Assembly: GCA_963752935.1 (NCBI GenBank)
Contig: CAVWAL010000023.1
Coordinates: forward strand, 310,001-374,000
Direction of reading: 5' to 3'
DNA length: 64,000 nt
From: RI-153 sp963752935
GTDB taxonomy: Bacteria; Chloroflexota; Anaerolineae; Caldilineales; Caldilineaceae
In this document: piece after piece, positions 1 to 9,621 of the stretch
How positions within the stretch are numbered: the first letter of the stretch is position 1
Layout of the letters: each line of letters begins with the position of its first letter
The notes under the pieces: model-generated
The model's input: the letters and a program-made list of their open reading frames with translations, nothing else
Database searches by the model: none
What the model was told of the DNA's origin: nothing
Program-made: the position numbers and the translations under genes

Positions 1-2
1 GC

Positions 3-884
3 GAAGCGCCCAAGATCAAGACCGTCACCTATCGGATCATCCCTGATGATGCGACCCGTCTGGCCGAGTTCCTCAGCGGCGGCGTTGATGTGCTCACGCT
101 GACGCCGGCGCAGGCGCAAGCCGTCGAAGGACAACCCGGGCTACAGGTGATCTCAGTCGGCGTGCCCACTGTAAACGGTCTGCGTCTGGATGCGAGCAAG
201 GCCCCCACCGACAACCCGAAAGTGCGCGAAGCGATCGCCTATGGCATCGATACGCAGCTAATCATCGACACCATCCTCAACGGCAACGGCGTGCCTATGC
301 CCGTCTGGCAGAGCCCGTACAGCTTCGGTTTCGATCCGGAAATGCAGCCCTACGCCCACGATCCGGAACGGGCCGCTGCCGCATTGGCAGAGTCCGGCGT
401 CGAGAACCCCACCTTGATCTACGATGTCATCGGTGATGATACACAGGCGAAAGAGATCGCCAATACGGTCAAAGCCATGCTAGAGCCACTCGGCTTTACG
501 GTTGAGATCACTCAGAAAGAGCGTGCAACCTACTTCGACGATTACCGTGCAGGGTTGCTCGGCAACGTGGTGCCGTTTGGCTGGGGCGGCTGGACGCTCG
601 ACGCCGACAACACCTACTATTCCATGTACTACACAGGCGAGTCGTACAACCCCAGCTACTCGAACCCTGAGCTAGATGCCATCCTGGATGAACAGCGCTC
701 AATCGTCGACCGCGACCGTCGCCAGGAATTGCTCTCCCAGGCCAACGAGATCATCTACAATGATTATGTTGACGCCATGCTCATCCAGAGTGAGTATCTA
801 TGGGGCGTCAACGACCGGGTCAAAGATCTGCCGCTGCCCGCCGATGAACGGCTGTGGTTGGCTCCGGCTTCGGTGACCGAATAA
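3..884 (+). CDS. ABC transporter substrate-binding protein, dipeptide/oligopeptide family 5 (3' part)
   Basis: This is the C-terminal ~293 residues of an extracellular solute-binding protein (SBP_bac_5 family) that delivers peptides, or sometimes sugars or nickel, to an ABC importer. The reading frame is open to the window edge, so the gene starts outside. A GTG at 90 is internal, because the codons from 3 onward read as a typical family segment (VTYRIIPDDATRLAEF). Family hallmarks are the region around VREAIAYGIDTQLI and the C-terminal NEIIYNDYVDAMLI. It is followed by a hairpin and then by two permease genes on the same strand, the usual order of Dpp/Opp-type operons. The ligand cannot be told from sequence alone. 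Confidence 0.93.
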   Translation, partial: EAPKIKTVTYRIIPDDATRLAEFLSGGVDVLTLTPAQAQAVEGQPGLQVISVGVPTVNGLRLDASKAPTDNPKVREAIAYGIDTQLIIDTILNGNGVPMPVWQSPYSFGFDPEMQPYAHDPERAAAALAESGVENPTLIYDVIGDDTQAKEIANTVKAMLEPLGFTVEITQKERATYFDDYRAGLLGNVVPFGWGGWTLDADNTYYSMYYTGESYNPSYSNPELDAILDEQRSIVDRDRRQELLSQANEIIYNDYVDAMLIQSEYLWGVNDRVKDLPLPADERLWLAPASVTE

Positions 885-899
885 CCTCCTTCAGAGTAG

Positions 900-938
900 A
901 GAGTAGAGATCCTGGGCTGCCGGGATCTCTACTCTTTT
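900..938 (+). terminator. Hairpin with T-run between binding protein and permease genes
   Basis: A 13-bp perfect stem (900-912 with 923-935) with a ~10-nt loop is followed by TTTT. It lies just after the binding-protein stop. In importer operons such a structure usually lowers permease expression relative to the binding protein. Confidence 0.75.
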
Positions 939-965
939 CACTCAATTCCCGATAAGCTGGCCGGT

Positions 966-1886
966 ATGATCTCCTATCTCATACAGCGTCTTTTCCACTC
1001 GATTTTCGTCTTGCTCGGCATCAGCATGATCGTCTTTGTGACCGTGCGCTTGACGGGTGATCCCATTGCCATGATGTTGCAAGAAGGGAATCCGTCTCAA
1101 GAAGATATTGCCGAGATGCGCCGACTGCTCGATCTGGACAAGCCGCTGCCCATTCAATACGTCAATTTCGTCGTCAAAGCCGTACAGGGCGATTTTGGCA
1201 ACAGCTTCCGCTATGGCATGCCCGCGCTTGAACTGGTGCTAGAGCGAATGCCGGCGACGATCAGACTGACCCTTGCCTCGATGGCCGTGGCGTTGCTGTT
1301 GGCCTTCCCGCTGGGGATTGTCAGTGCCGTGCGGCGGGGTGGATTCGTCGACTTCGGCGTCCGTGTGATCAGCCTGATCGGCATCTCGATGCCGAACTTC
1401 TGGCTGGGCATCATCTTGATCATCATCTTTGGGGTACAGCTCCGTTGGTTGCCAGTTTCGGGCAGTGATTCGTGGCGCCATTTGATCATGCCCTCGATTG
1501 CGCTGGGCGCCGCCCTTTCGGGTTCATTGACACGCTTGCTACGGTCTAGCCTGTTGGATGTACTGGGCGAGGATTACATTCGTACGGCTCGCGCCAAAGG
1601 GCTCAATGCCCGCGCCGTGCTGACCCTGCACGCTCTGCGCAATGCGCTAATCCCGGTGATGACCATTATTGGGCTACAGTTTGGTCTGCTGCTGGGCGGG
1701 GCGGTGATCATCGAAAACGTCTTTTCGTGGCCTGGGGTAGGGCGGCTGGTGGTCAACTCGATTGGGGTGCGCGATTACCCGGTGGTCCAGGCATCGGTTC
1801 TGCTGTTGGCACTCATTCTGTTGATGGTCAACCTGCTCGTGGATCTACTCTATACCGTCGTTGATCCGCGTGTTACGCTCAAGTAG
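966..1886 (+). CDS. ABC transporter permease, DppB/OppB type
   Basis: Inner-membrane permease of 306 residues, the usual length for DppB. The N-terminus MISYLIQRLFHSIFVLLG is the first membrane segment, and about six segments follow. The cytoplasmic EAA loop that contacts the ATPase is visible around residues 195-215 (EDYIRTARAKGLNARAVL). The C-terminus ends in DLLYTVVDPRVTLK, very typical of the family. It sits between the binding protein and the DppC-type permease. No ATPase gene follows, so the ATPase must be encoded upstream or elsewhere. Confidence 0.95.
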   Translation: MISYLIQRLFHSIFVLLGISMIVFVTVRLTGDPIAMMLQEGNPSQEDIAEMRRLLDLDKPLPIQYVNFVVKAVQGDFGNSFRYGMPALELVLERMPATIRLTLASMAVALLLAFPLGIVSAVRRGGFVDFGVRVISLIGISMPNFWLGIILIIIFGVQLRWLPVSGSDSWRHLIMPSIALGAALSGSLTRLLRSSLLDVLGEDYIRTARAKGLNARAVLTLHALRNALIPVMTIIGLQFGLLLGGAVIIENVFSWPGVGRLVVNSIGVRDYPVVQASVLLLALILLMVNLLVDLLYTVVDPRVTLK

Positions 1887-1897
1887 ATAAGCCGACT

Positions 1898-2847
1898 ATG
1901 ACACAAACTTCTCGTAGTACCGCGACCAATCCCCCTTCTCTGGCGGGCGAATTGCGGGCGCCTAAGCTCCCCGATAGCGATCGGCGACGGCGCTGGATGC
2001 GTATACGCTGCCACATTGCAGCGCGATCCGGCCGCCCTTTTTGGCCTCGTCGTCTTACTGATTGTGATCTTCGCAGCCATCTTTGCACCGTACATCGTGC
2101 CCCACAATCCAGACGCCGTCGATCCGCTTAAGCGCCTGCTGCCGCCCATGTGGCTGGAAAAGGGCACGTCCGAGTATATCCTGGGCACCGATGCCGTAGG
2201 CCGCGACATCCTCTCACGGATCATCTACGGGGCACGCGTCTCTCTGGCGATCAGTTTGATCTCGGTGATCTTAAGCAGTATTCTCGGGGTAACGCTTGGC
2301 CTGTTGGCAGGCTACTACGGGGGATGGGTCGACGCCGTGATCATGCGCATCGTGGATGTGCAACTTGCCTATCCTTTGATTCTCTTTGCCATTACCGTGG
2401 CGGCTATTTTTGGCGCAGGGCTTCGCAATTTGTTGATCGTCCTCGTGATTGCCAATTGGGTGACCTACACGCGAATCGTGCGCGGCGAAGTATTGGTGCG
2501 CAAGAACATGCAATATGTTGAAGCGGCTCAGGTCAACGGTTGCCACGACGCGCGCATCATAAGCCGGCACATTTTGCCCAATGTCTTCTCGTCGGTGCTG
2601 GTGATCTTCACATTACAGGTTGCGTTCGTGCTGATCCTCGAATCCGGGTTGAGTTTTCTGGGGTTAGGGGTAGAACCGAGCATCCCCACCTGGGGATCGA
2701 TGCTGAACGAGGGGCGCAACTATATTATGACCGCATGGTGGTTGCAGACCTTCCCCGGTCTGGCGATTATGTTCACAGTCATGGGCATCAACCTGCTGGG
2801 TGATCTGGATCCGCGATGTGCTCGATCCTCAGTTGCGCATCAGCTAA
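1898..2847 (+). pseudogene. ABC transporter permease, DppC/OppC type, two frameshifts
   Basis: Partner permease of the preceding gene. The N-terminal part (from ATG 1898) is in one frame up to about 2016. The core (QRDPAALFGLVVLL, GTDAVGRDILSR, GLSFLGLGVEP) is in the next frame. Removing one base near 2017 joins them. Near 2805 a second extra base breaks the conserved end: read as written it gives GDLDPRCARSS, and with one base removed it gives GDWIRDVLDPQLRIS followed by a stop at 2845-2847. The repaired product would be about 315 residues, normal for DppC. Both lesions are single-base insertions and everything between is intact, so either a recent mutation or a sequencing/assembly error is possible. 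Confidence 0.88.
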
Positions 2848-2902
2848 AACGTTCTGTCCTCACGGCATCAGCCTCTTTTCGTACACAAGTAGGCAGTATC
2901 CA

Positions 2903-2933
2903 CCAGCCAGGAAGCGCGGAGCTGCCTGGCTGG
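2903..2933. terminator. Bidirectional hairpin between convergent genes
   Basis: A 9-bp perfect stem (2903-2911 with 2925-2933) sits between the converging permease and the M14 carboxypeptidase-like gene. There is no strong T-run on either side, so it may act in both directions or only protect 3' ends. Confidence 0.45.
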
Positions 2934-2939
2934 TTGTGG

Positions 2940-5900
2940 TTAGCATTGAATTCGCCGCGTGCGCTGGAAGCGGATAAGGGTACGCCCGTCCTCGCTAACG
3001 TGGATGCAGCGACGCATGGGCTGGGCCGAGTCGGCAACCAGTTGCAGCATGGCCAGGTCGGCGGTGCGCTGGGCCTCGGCACATTCAGCCAGATAGTCTG
3101 CCTGAGCCGTTTCGTCCGGCACTTCGGTGACCCAATCAAAGAGGGTAATGGTGGGGAAGCGGGCAGCAAAGTTATGTGCGCCGCGCCGATCTCCCTGTGC
3201 ATGGCCGCGAAAGAAGAAGAGCATATCGTTGTGCGTCTGTAGAGGCGAGGTTTCTGGCGCCCAACGATGACCATAGGTGTGGTAGCGATCCAGCCAGTAT
3301 TGGTTGCGCGCGTGCAGCCAGGGTGTCTGCGCCACCGCATCAGAAACAGCCTGTCGCAGTGCGGTGGCGGCCTCTCGCTGCATAGACTGTTCAGGGCTGT
3401 CGACATACGAGACGATGCCATAGAGCATCGCCTGCACCACTTGATACGAGACAACGAATCGCGGCGGCGAGTTATACCCGGCGAACGGCTGACACCACTC
3501 GTGCGAAGGCACGCCATGATTGTCGACGATACCATCGGGCAGCCAGGCCGACCAAAGTGTCATGCGGAATTTGGCCTCACCGAAAAGCGTTGCCGGGTTA
3601 AAGGTATCGGACGAAAATTCTTTGCCGGCGGCGTTGAAGCGAGCGGCGTGATGCTTCCACCGTGGGTGCTCGGCCATCAGTTGGTAGTGGAAGGCTGCGC
3701 CATCGGGATTGGCAATGGGCAGGATCACGACGTTGACCCGTTTGAGCAGGGATCGGTAGGCAGGATCCGTGGCCAGATCGCGAGCCAGATCGAGCACAGC
3801 CGTGGTGCTGGAGACTTCGTTGGCGTGATGACGGGCGATGATCAGGCAGGTTGGCTTCTGTTGCGTCAGTTTCAGGCGCGAGGAGTGGGTCTGCCCGGGG
3901 TGGAGCGGACGGATCACATCGATGGCGTGGCCGGGGCGTCGCTGGTAGGATCGACCGACCTGCCAGGTCGAGATCCCGGGTAAGCGGGCGAGGTCGGCCA
4001 GTTTGGCCTCCAATTGGCGCGGTCCGATCACGTCCGAGACGGGATGGTGCACAGGCTCAGGTGGACGCGGCAAAGGACCTACCTGAGAAATGCCCAGTTC
4101 GACGCGTTCCACCGCAGCGCCCCCCACACACTCCACCGTCACGGCGACCGCAGCGGGCATATGGATCGGCGCCAGTTCGCGGCGCCGCGCCAGGATACGA
4201 GCCGCCAGCCGCGCAGAGGCAGCGTTGGCGTACTCGACGCGGACCGTAGCCGCCGTCACCTGTTCTGCGCCTGGGTCGATGGTTATGGCAGAGAGCCGCA
4301 CTTGCACAGCAGCGGGCATATCGCTGCGGCTGCCGACGACGAGATCGAGCGGGGGCAGGTAGCGCGGCAATGCCCAGGCCGAGAGCGTTACCTGAGCACG
4401 CGGCGACGATTGTGGGATGCGTGTGCCGTCGGCTGCATAGAAATCGTGGATCAGCGGCATGACCTGACCACCGGCGCTAATGGGCAGGCCGCAGAATTGC
4501 TCGCCCAATGCGGCCAGGTAGTCGAGGGTGTTAAAGTAGATATCTTCGTGCAGCGCCTCGCCCACGGAAACAAACTCTTCGTAGACATCAAGCGGTTCAT
4601 CCGGCCAGCCGAAGTAGGCGTCAACTTGCAACGACTCGAAATACGGCTCCCACTCGGGCGTAGGCCGCCCGCGGCTGACAGAGAGGATATGGCTGCGCAG
4701 CGATGGCAGCACATCATTCTGATAAAAATCCCAGAAGAGCGATTCGTCGGTCTTGACAGGCCAGGTGTCCTGACGGCCATCGGGCCATTCGACGATGATG
4801 CCCCCCGTGCTGGGGTGAACCAGCCCGTAATCGGCCATACCTGTGAGGTAGGGTCGCTCTTCCCACAGTAGCGGCAGGGCCGCGCGGTGGATTACTTCCT
4901 CGTCGGCGTTGTAGGCGATAAGCTCGTAGATGTACGACGAATCGGAGTCGCCCATGTGCAACTGGATCCGCTGGGGATCGAGGCCAAGTCTGCGCGCAAG
5001 CAGTTCATCTGCCGGGAAGATCTCTTGCAACCACCGGTGGGGCAGATCGAGCCAGCGGGTTGAGCCATCTGTTGGGCGAAAAGGGCGAAAATGGAGTTCG
5101 ATACGGGCGACGTTTTTATCCGCCAGCAAGGGAATCTGTTCCTCTTGCAGCCAGGCCAGCCCCGCTTTGTGGACAGGCAAGACGCGCACGTTGCCAACCT
5201 GATCCTGTGTGGCAAGTGTCAGCGAAAACTCCGCGGCCAACTGCCGGCGCAGAGAATGCGGTGCGCTGCAAAAGATTGTAATCTGTTGCGGAATCGTTTT
5301 GCCTTGCGCCAGCTTGGAGCGTACTTTGCGGCTCAAAATACGACGCAGCCGCCCCACGTGATCGAGCCGATCCGACGGATTCCATGCCAGTCGATAGACT
5401 TCGGACCGCAAGTCCGAGACATCATCGACAGGCACCGGTTCACCGGCCTGTACTTCGGCCAGGGCCAGCCAGGTGAGGGGCGTACGCGCGTAGATCAGGT
5501 CATCCACGGCGCTGATGACGGAGCTGACGGAACGCGTGCTTTGGTGTACTTGACTCATGCGATCCAGATATGGGTAGACTTCGGCCAGATAGCGCGCCGT
5601 AGACGTTGTCAGGTGCAGGTGCGCCGCACCGGGAGCAAGCACCTCAGGGGCTTGATCAAAGCCTAAGAGCAACGCATAGTCGGCCGATGTGTCCGGGTCG
5701 GGAAGTGTATCGAGTGCAAAAACCAGTGGCAGAATGGCGCCTGTGGTTTCTAATCCCAGACGAGCAGCCAGATCAACGGCGGCCATGCCCGTGGAGGTGT
5801 CGGTTCGTGGCCCCAATACCAGCCGACAGCGAATGCCGTCGCGGGTAAAGCCATCCTGATCTGAGCGAAAGAGACCGTGCGCGCCCTGTTTGTAGAGTGC

Positions 5901-6395
5901 GGCCAGATCTAGATCTGCCCGATTGGTGGAGGAACTGGATGGTGCAGGCGAAGGCGTTTGCGCATGGGCGACAGCGAGCCGATTGAGCAGGTCGGCCAGG
6001 GCGTCGGCATCGGTCGCGTGCAGACGCAGCGCGCAGCGATCCTGGTTGTAGAGCCAACTCACTTCCATTTGGTCGGTGGCAAGGAGTGGGGATTGGACGG
6101 CGAGATCGGCCCACGATGCACTGTCCGCCGTGGGCGGAGTGTCGCCGATACTGAGCAAAAGCGCGATCTGCCACGATTCAACGAATTCCAAAGAGGTGAC
6201 CAGCGGCAGCCGAATTGCCGATGATTCCAACCCCATGCGCGCGGCAAGATTGGCAGCGGCGGCCCAAACCGGCGGGGTAAACTGCTGAGGCGTCAACGGC
6301 ACTATACAGGCGGCGATGCCATCAACGGCGTCATCCTGGTTGTCATCGAGTAAAATGCCGTCGGGTCTCGGATGCCACAAAAAATCCCAGTTCAA
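2940..6395 (-). CDS. Very large M14-family metallocarboxypeptidase-like protein
   Basis: A protein of 1151 residues. The C-terminal third is a zinc carboxypeptidase (peptidase M14) domain. The zinc motif HxxE is at H857-E860 within RHHANEV, PIANPDGAAFHY follows, and a later DNHGVPSHEW region probably gives the third zinc ligand. M14 enzymes remove C-terminal or gamma-D-glutamyl residues from peptides. The N-terminal ~800 residues are not a known domain to me. They contain two similar segments (residues ~25-150 and ~185-290, each with an LAARxGLExx..LPLV core) and a middle region of unknown fold. No signal peptide is visible, so it is probably cytoplasmic. The start is a TTG with GGAG upstream; a later start cannot be excluded. 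Confidence 0.75.
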   Translation of the reverse strand: MNWDFLWHPRPDGILLDDNQDDAVDGIAACIVPLTPQQFTPPVWAAAANLAARMGLESSAIRLPLVTSLEFVESWQIALLLSIGDTPPTADSASWADLAVQSPLLATDQMEVSWLYNQDRCALRLHATDADALADLLNRLAVAHAQTPSPAPSSSSTNRADLDLAALYKQGAHGLFRSDQDGFTRDGIRCRLVLGPRTDTSTGMAAVDLAARLGLETTGAILPLVFALDTLPDPDTSADYALLLGFDQAPEVLAPGAAHLHLTTSTARYLAEVYPYLDRMSQVHQSTRSVSSVISAVDDLIYARTPLTWLALAEVQAGEPVPVDDVSDLRSEVYRLAWNPSDRLDHVGRLRRILSRKVRSKLAQGKTIPQQITIFCSAPHSLRRQLAAEFSLTLATQDQVGNVRVLPVHKAGLAWLQEEQIPLLADKNVARIELHFRPFRPTDGSTRWLDLPHRWLQEIFPADELLARRLGLDPQRIQLHMGDSDSSYIYELIAYNADEEVIHRAALPLLWEERPYLTGMADYGLVHPSTGGIIVEWPDGRQDTWPVKTDESLFWDFYQNDVLPSLRSHILSVSRGRPTPEWEPYFESLQVDAYFGWPDEPLDVYEEFVSVGEALHEDIYFNTLDYLAALGEQFCGLPISAGGQVMPLIHDFYAADGTRIPQSSPRAQVTLSAWALPRYLPPLDLVVGSRSDMPAAVQVRLSAITIDPGAEQVTAATVRVEYANAASARLAARILARRRELAPIHMPAAVAVTVECVGGAAVERVELGISQVGPLPRPPEPVHHPVSDVIGPRQLEAKLADLARLPGISTWQVGRSYQRRPGHAIDVIRPLHPGQTHSSRLKLTQQKPTCLIIARHHANEVSSTTAVLDLARDLATDPAYRSLLKRVNVVILPIANPDGAAFHYQLMAEHPRWKHHAARFNAAGKEFSSDTFNPATLFGEAKFRMTLWSAWLPDGIVDNHGVPSHEWCQPFAGYNSPPRFVVSYQVVQAMLYGIVSYVDSPEQSMQREAATALRQAVSDAVAQTPWLHARNQYWLDRYHTYGHRWAPETSPLQTHNDMLFFFRGHAQGDRRGAHNFAARFPTITLFDWVTEVPDETAQADYLAECAEAQRTADLAMLQLVADSAQPMRRCIHVSEDGRTLIRFQRTRRIQC

Positions 6396-6479
6396 TCTGC
6401 GTCTCCAGTGGTAGCGGCGATGTGTTGTCGTGCGCAGTGTCGTCTATTTTGGTTGAGTACCCGCTATCGGCTGCCCGGA

Positions 6480-7649
6480 TCACCCCACTACTTGCGCCAC
6501 AAGTCGGTGAACCTGGGGGCGGAGAGCGGCAATTCCCTCGGGGTCACGTCCATGATAGACCCTATTTGTAAAGAGTGCTACGGCAATATCTTGTACAGGA
6601 TCGCACCAGAGCGATGTGCCCGTGTAACCAGTATGACCGAAACTATCCAGGCTAAATGCTGTGCTGCATGAAGGATCGGGATCGCTGCGCAAGATCCAGC
6701 CCAATCCACGCCGGATGCCCTCACTGCTAACGATCTGTTGGCGAACACTTTGGGCCACCAGTGCCGGGGAAAGCAGATCTTCACCGTGCTGCAAATAGAG
6801 CCGCCCCAGCCGGCAGAGATCAGCGGTGCGGCCAAAGAGCCCGGCATGCCCGGCAATGCCGCCCAGGCCGGCGGCATTTTCATCGTGGACCTCTCCACGC
6901 AGCCGTCGCTGCCGCCAGGTGTCGTCTTCAGTTGAGGCGATGCGGCGATGAATCTCGTCGGGCGGGTTGAAGAGGACGGATAGTCCCAGAGGCACAGAGA
7001 TCAGGTTGTGGATGGCCCGATCGAGCCGTTCGCCGTGCAGCCGTTCGATGGCAAAGCCCAATAAAATCAAGCCGATGTCGCTGTAGAGGTAGTCGGCACC
7101 CGGCGGGTAGAGGAATGGAAAACCGACAATGGCGTCCAGTGCGACATTGTGACGACGGGCAATCTCATCCTCGCTGAGTTGTTGACGAGCGGGGACAGCT
7201 CCGCAGAGGCGGTAGAGGCTGCGCCAGGCAGGTAGCCCACTGACATGGGTAAGCAGTTGGCGAAAGGTAATGGTCGAGGCGTCGACGATCTGCCCGCCCC
7301 AGCGTGGATCGGCGGGAATGGGACGTTTTGAAATCGGGTCTTCGCTGCCGCCAATGATGCGCCGTCCGCCGAATTCAACGATCACATCGGCGACGGGTTG
7401 ATCGATGGTGACCCGTCCCAATTCCACCAGACGCAAGAACGCAGTCACGGTAAACAGTTTGGTCAACGACGCCAGATCGAAGATCGTATCCGGCGGGGTC
7501 GGTCCAGTCTGGGAGGCAGGGTTGAGGAAGCCAAAGCCGCTGTCAAAGAGGAGATCGCCCGCCTGTTCCACACGGCAAGCAATGGTCGGGGCTACCGTCT
7601 CGCTTGCTTGTGTCAACAGGGCTGTCAGTGCAGAAAAATCATGCGCCAT
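6480..7649 (-). CDS. Serine hydrolase of the beta-lactamase / DD-peptidase fold
   Basis: A 389-residue member of the beta-lactamase family (class C/esterase-like, Pfam Beta-lactamase). The catalytic SxxK is seen as ASLTK near residue 61, a YSD triad replaces the usual YxN (YLYSDIG), and the third motif is HTG in FGHTGYTGT near residue 335. Proteins like this are usually D-aminopeptidases, esterases or cell-wall hydrolases rather than antibiotic-resistance enzymes. The ATG has AGGATC just upstream. The downstream neighbour on the same strand is the M14 protein, which suggests peptide or cell-wall turnover, but this is inference. No signal peptide is apparent. Confidence 0.88.
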   Translation of the reverse strand: MAHDFSALTALLTQASETVAPTIACRVEQAGDLLFDSGFGFLNPASQTGPTPPDTIFDLASLTKLFTVTAFLRLVELGRVTIDQPVADVIVEFGGRRIIGGSEDPISKRPIPADPRWGGQIVDASTITFRQLLTHVSGLPAWRSLYRLCGAVPARQQLSEDEIARRHNVALDAIVGFPFLYPPGADYLYSDIGLILLGFAIERLHGERLDRAIHNLISVPLGLSVLFNPPDEIHRRIASTEDDTWRQRRLRGEVHDENAAGLGGIAGHAGLFGRTADLCRLGRLYLQHGEDLLSPALVAQSVRQQIVSSEGIRRGLGWILRSDPDPSCSTAFSLDSFGHTGYTGTSLWCDPVQDIAVALFTNRVYHGRDPEGIAALRPQVHRLVAQVVG

Positions 7650-7657
7650 CCGAGATC

Positions 7658-8638
7658 CTACCTGCTTATCATTTTCGTCATCTGCCGGTAACTTCGATAC
7701 TTCTCGAAACCGGCTTTCCCGTAGAAATCGACGAGCGTCGTCCAGTCGATCACGCAGCCGTTGATGCCGTTGTTGTGCAACCGGCGCAGACCGGCGTCGA
7801 GCAAGGCCAATCCAAAACCGCGCCCACGCTGGTCGGCCGAGATACCGATGGAGCCAAGCTGCCCCCAGGGGCGCGGCAGTTGATAGGGGTAGAAACGCTC
7901 GATAGGCCAGGCCGAATCCTCGAAGGTAAGACGGCAGGCGCCGTGGACACCGTCTTCAGTCCATAGAATCATGTAGTCAGAGATACGCCCACCATTGGCG
8001 AGGATCTCCAGGAATTCAAATGTCCAGCGGCCGGGGAACTCGCGCTGCAAAAAGGTGAGCAGTGCAGCCTTATCGCCGGGCTGAGCCGGGCGAGCGGCGC
8101 AGGGCAGGCTGTCCAGGCCGGGAGGCGGTGTATACCCGGCCAGGTTGCGCGCCACGTCCCACACAATACCGTCACCGTGTGGGGGTGAATAGCCACGTGC
8201 AGCAAAGAACCCGGCGGTGGAAAGTTCTGTGGGGACGCCGGGAAGAAACGGACGCAGGCTGGTTCCCACGTTGATCTGCGTACAGCCTTGGGCGGCTAAC
8301 CAGTCTTCGGCCCATGTCAGCAAGGAAGCGCCGATCCCCTGCCGCTGAAAGGGCGGCGTGACGGCGATGGCATCGATCCACCCGATCCGCGCATTCATGG
8401 TAGGCGGGGCCTCGGGATGAGCGCTGGTCAGGACAAATCCGACCGGGCGATCCTCGCTATCGAGAGCGATGCGCCCGGTCTGCCGTCCGCCGTGAACCGG
8501 GCGCGTGTTGAAACTGACAAAACCGCTGGAGATAGGCAGGTGTTCATTGACGGCACTGTTCCATAGTGCAGCAATCCAATCGATCTGTTCGCTGTTCTCC
8601 GTATCAAAAGGCCAGAACTTGATCGCCATCATGATCAC
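7658..8638 (-). CDS. Double-domain GNAT acetyltransferase
   Basis: A 326-residue protein with two GNAT domains. The acetyl-CoA binding motif A appears twice, as RQGIGASLL near residue 100 and as QRGRGFGLALL near residue 280. Substrate unknown. The GTG start overlaps the stop of the upstream cyclodeaminase gene by 4 bp, and only 8 bp separate it from the serine hydrolase downstream, so 9621-6480 is likely one operon. Translation is probably coupled to the upstream gene. Confidence 0.88.
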   Translation of the reverse strand: MIMMAIKFWPFDTENSEQIDWIAALWNSAVNEHLPISSGFVSFNTRPVHGGRQTGRIALDSEDRPVGFVLTSAHPEAPPTMNARIGWIDAIAVTPPFQRQGIGASLLTWAEDWLAAQGCTQINVGTSLRPFLPGVPTELSTAGFFAARGYSPPHGDGIVWDVARNLAGYTPPPGLDSLPCAARPAQPGDKAALLTFLQREFPGRWTFEFLEILANGGRISDYMILWTEDGVHGACRLTFEDSAWPIERFYPYQLPRPWGQLGSIGISADQRGRGFGLALLDAGLRRLHNNGINGCVIDWTTLVDFYGKAGFEKYRSYRQMTKMISR

Positions 8639-9621
8639 TCACCTACCTGTTGCCCAATGTTATGGGCCATGGCTTGTTTAACAATGAATGTGGCCACAGC
8701 GACATCCTGTACGGCCAGGCCCACCGATTTGAAGAAGGTAATCTCATCCTGGCCGGTACGTCCGGGTAGGTTCCCGGCGGCGATGGCGCCGATCTCGCCG
8801 TAGATGGTAGCTGCGTCAAAAGCGCCCTCATTGCAGGGGATAATCAGATCGCCTGCTTCGGCCAGACAAGCACTGGTCTGATCGGTGACGATCTTGGCGC
8901 GGCGGATCGTGGTTGTGTCCACTTCGCGGGCGACGGCGAGATGAGCGCCCACGGCGTTGATATGTGTACCGGGTTGCAGCCAGTTCCCATCGAAAAGCGG
9001 ATCGTGGGCGCTGGTTGCGGTGATGATGATATCGGCCGCACGCACAGCCATTTCCACGTCAGCAGTTGGAATCATCTCCACACCCAGACGCAGGCTCTGT
9101 TGTTGTGCAAAGCGCTCTGCGTTTTCAAAGCGCCGCGACAGCACAAAGACCCGATCTATGGATCGTTCAGCGCAGACGGCTTCCACCTGAAAAGGCGCTT
9201 GTACGCCAGAGCCGAAGATTGTTACCGTGCCGGCGTTGGGGCGCGCCAGGTGACGCGCCGCCACGCCGCCGGCCGCGCCGGTGCGGACAGCGGTCATGTA
9301 TCCTGCCTCAAGAATCGCCAGCAGACGGCCGTCTTTGGGATCGAAGAGGACAAAGTTCCCCTGGATGGCAGGTAACCGGCGCTGTTGCGGGTTGTCGGCG
9401 TAAAGCGAAATCAGCTTGACGCCAAGACCGGCTTCTGCACCACCTATGTAGGCGGGCATAGCAAGGAGGCTGCCATTATAATCGGCAATGGACAGGTTGG
9501 TGCGGAGTGGGAGCGCTGTCTTTCCTGCGGAGAGTAGAATGAAAGCCTGTTCCACAGCATCGATAGCATCAGGCATGGTCAGGATCGATTGTACATCGGA
9601 GCGAGTTAGCCAGAGCGGCAT
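8635..9621 (-). CDS. Ornithine cyclodeaminase / mu-crystallin family enzyme
   Basis: A 328-residue NAD(P)-dependent enzyme. Conserved features are the substrate-side GLGVKLISLY, TAVRTGAAGGVAARHLA, the Rossmann glycine motif IFGSGVQA, and the C-terminal FKSVGLAVQDVA. The family includes ornithine cyclodeaminase, alanine dehydrogenases, ketimine reductases and opine or amino-acid dehydrogenases, so the reaction is not settled. It is the first gene of the minus-strand operon with the GNAT protein and the serine hydrolase, which points to amino-acid or peptide metabolism. Confidence 0.92.
   Translation of the reverse strand: MPLWLTRSDVQSILTMPDAIDAVEQAFILLSAGKTALPLRTNLSIADYNGSLLAMPAYIGGAEAGLGVKLISLYADNPQQRRLPAIQGNFVLFDPKDGRLLAILEAGYMTAVRTGAAGGVAARHLARPNAGTVTIFGSGVQAPFQVEAVCAERSIDRVFVLSRRFENAERFAQQQSLRLGVEMIPTADVEMAVRAADIIITATSAHDPLFDGNWLQPGTHINAVGAHLAVAREVDTTTIRRAKIVTDQTSACLAEAGDLIIPCNEGAFDAATIYGEIGAIAAGNLPGRTGQDEITFFKSVGLAVQDVAVATFIVKQAMAHNIGQQVGE

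Noticed and set aside
2848..3242. Continuation of the permease ORF past 2847
   Set aside because: The extra ~130 residues run antisense through the M14 gene; they result from the second frameshift.
6480..7649. Antibiotic-resistance beta-lactamase
   Set aside because: The motifs (SLTK, YSD, HTG), the lack of a signal peptide and the neighbours fit the broad esterase/DD-peptidase group rather than a resistance enzyme.
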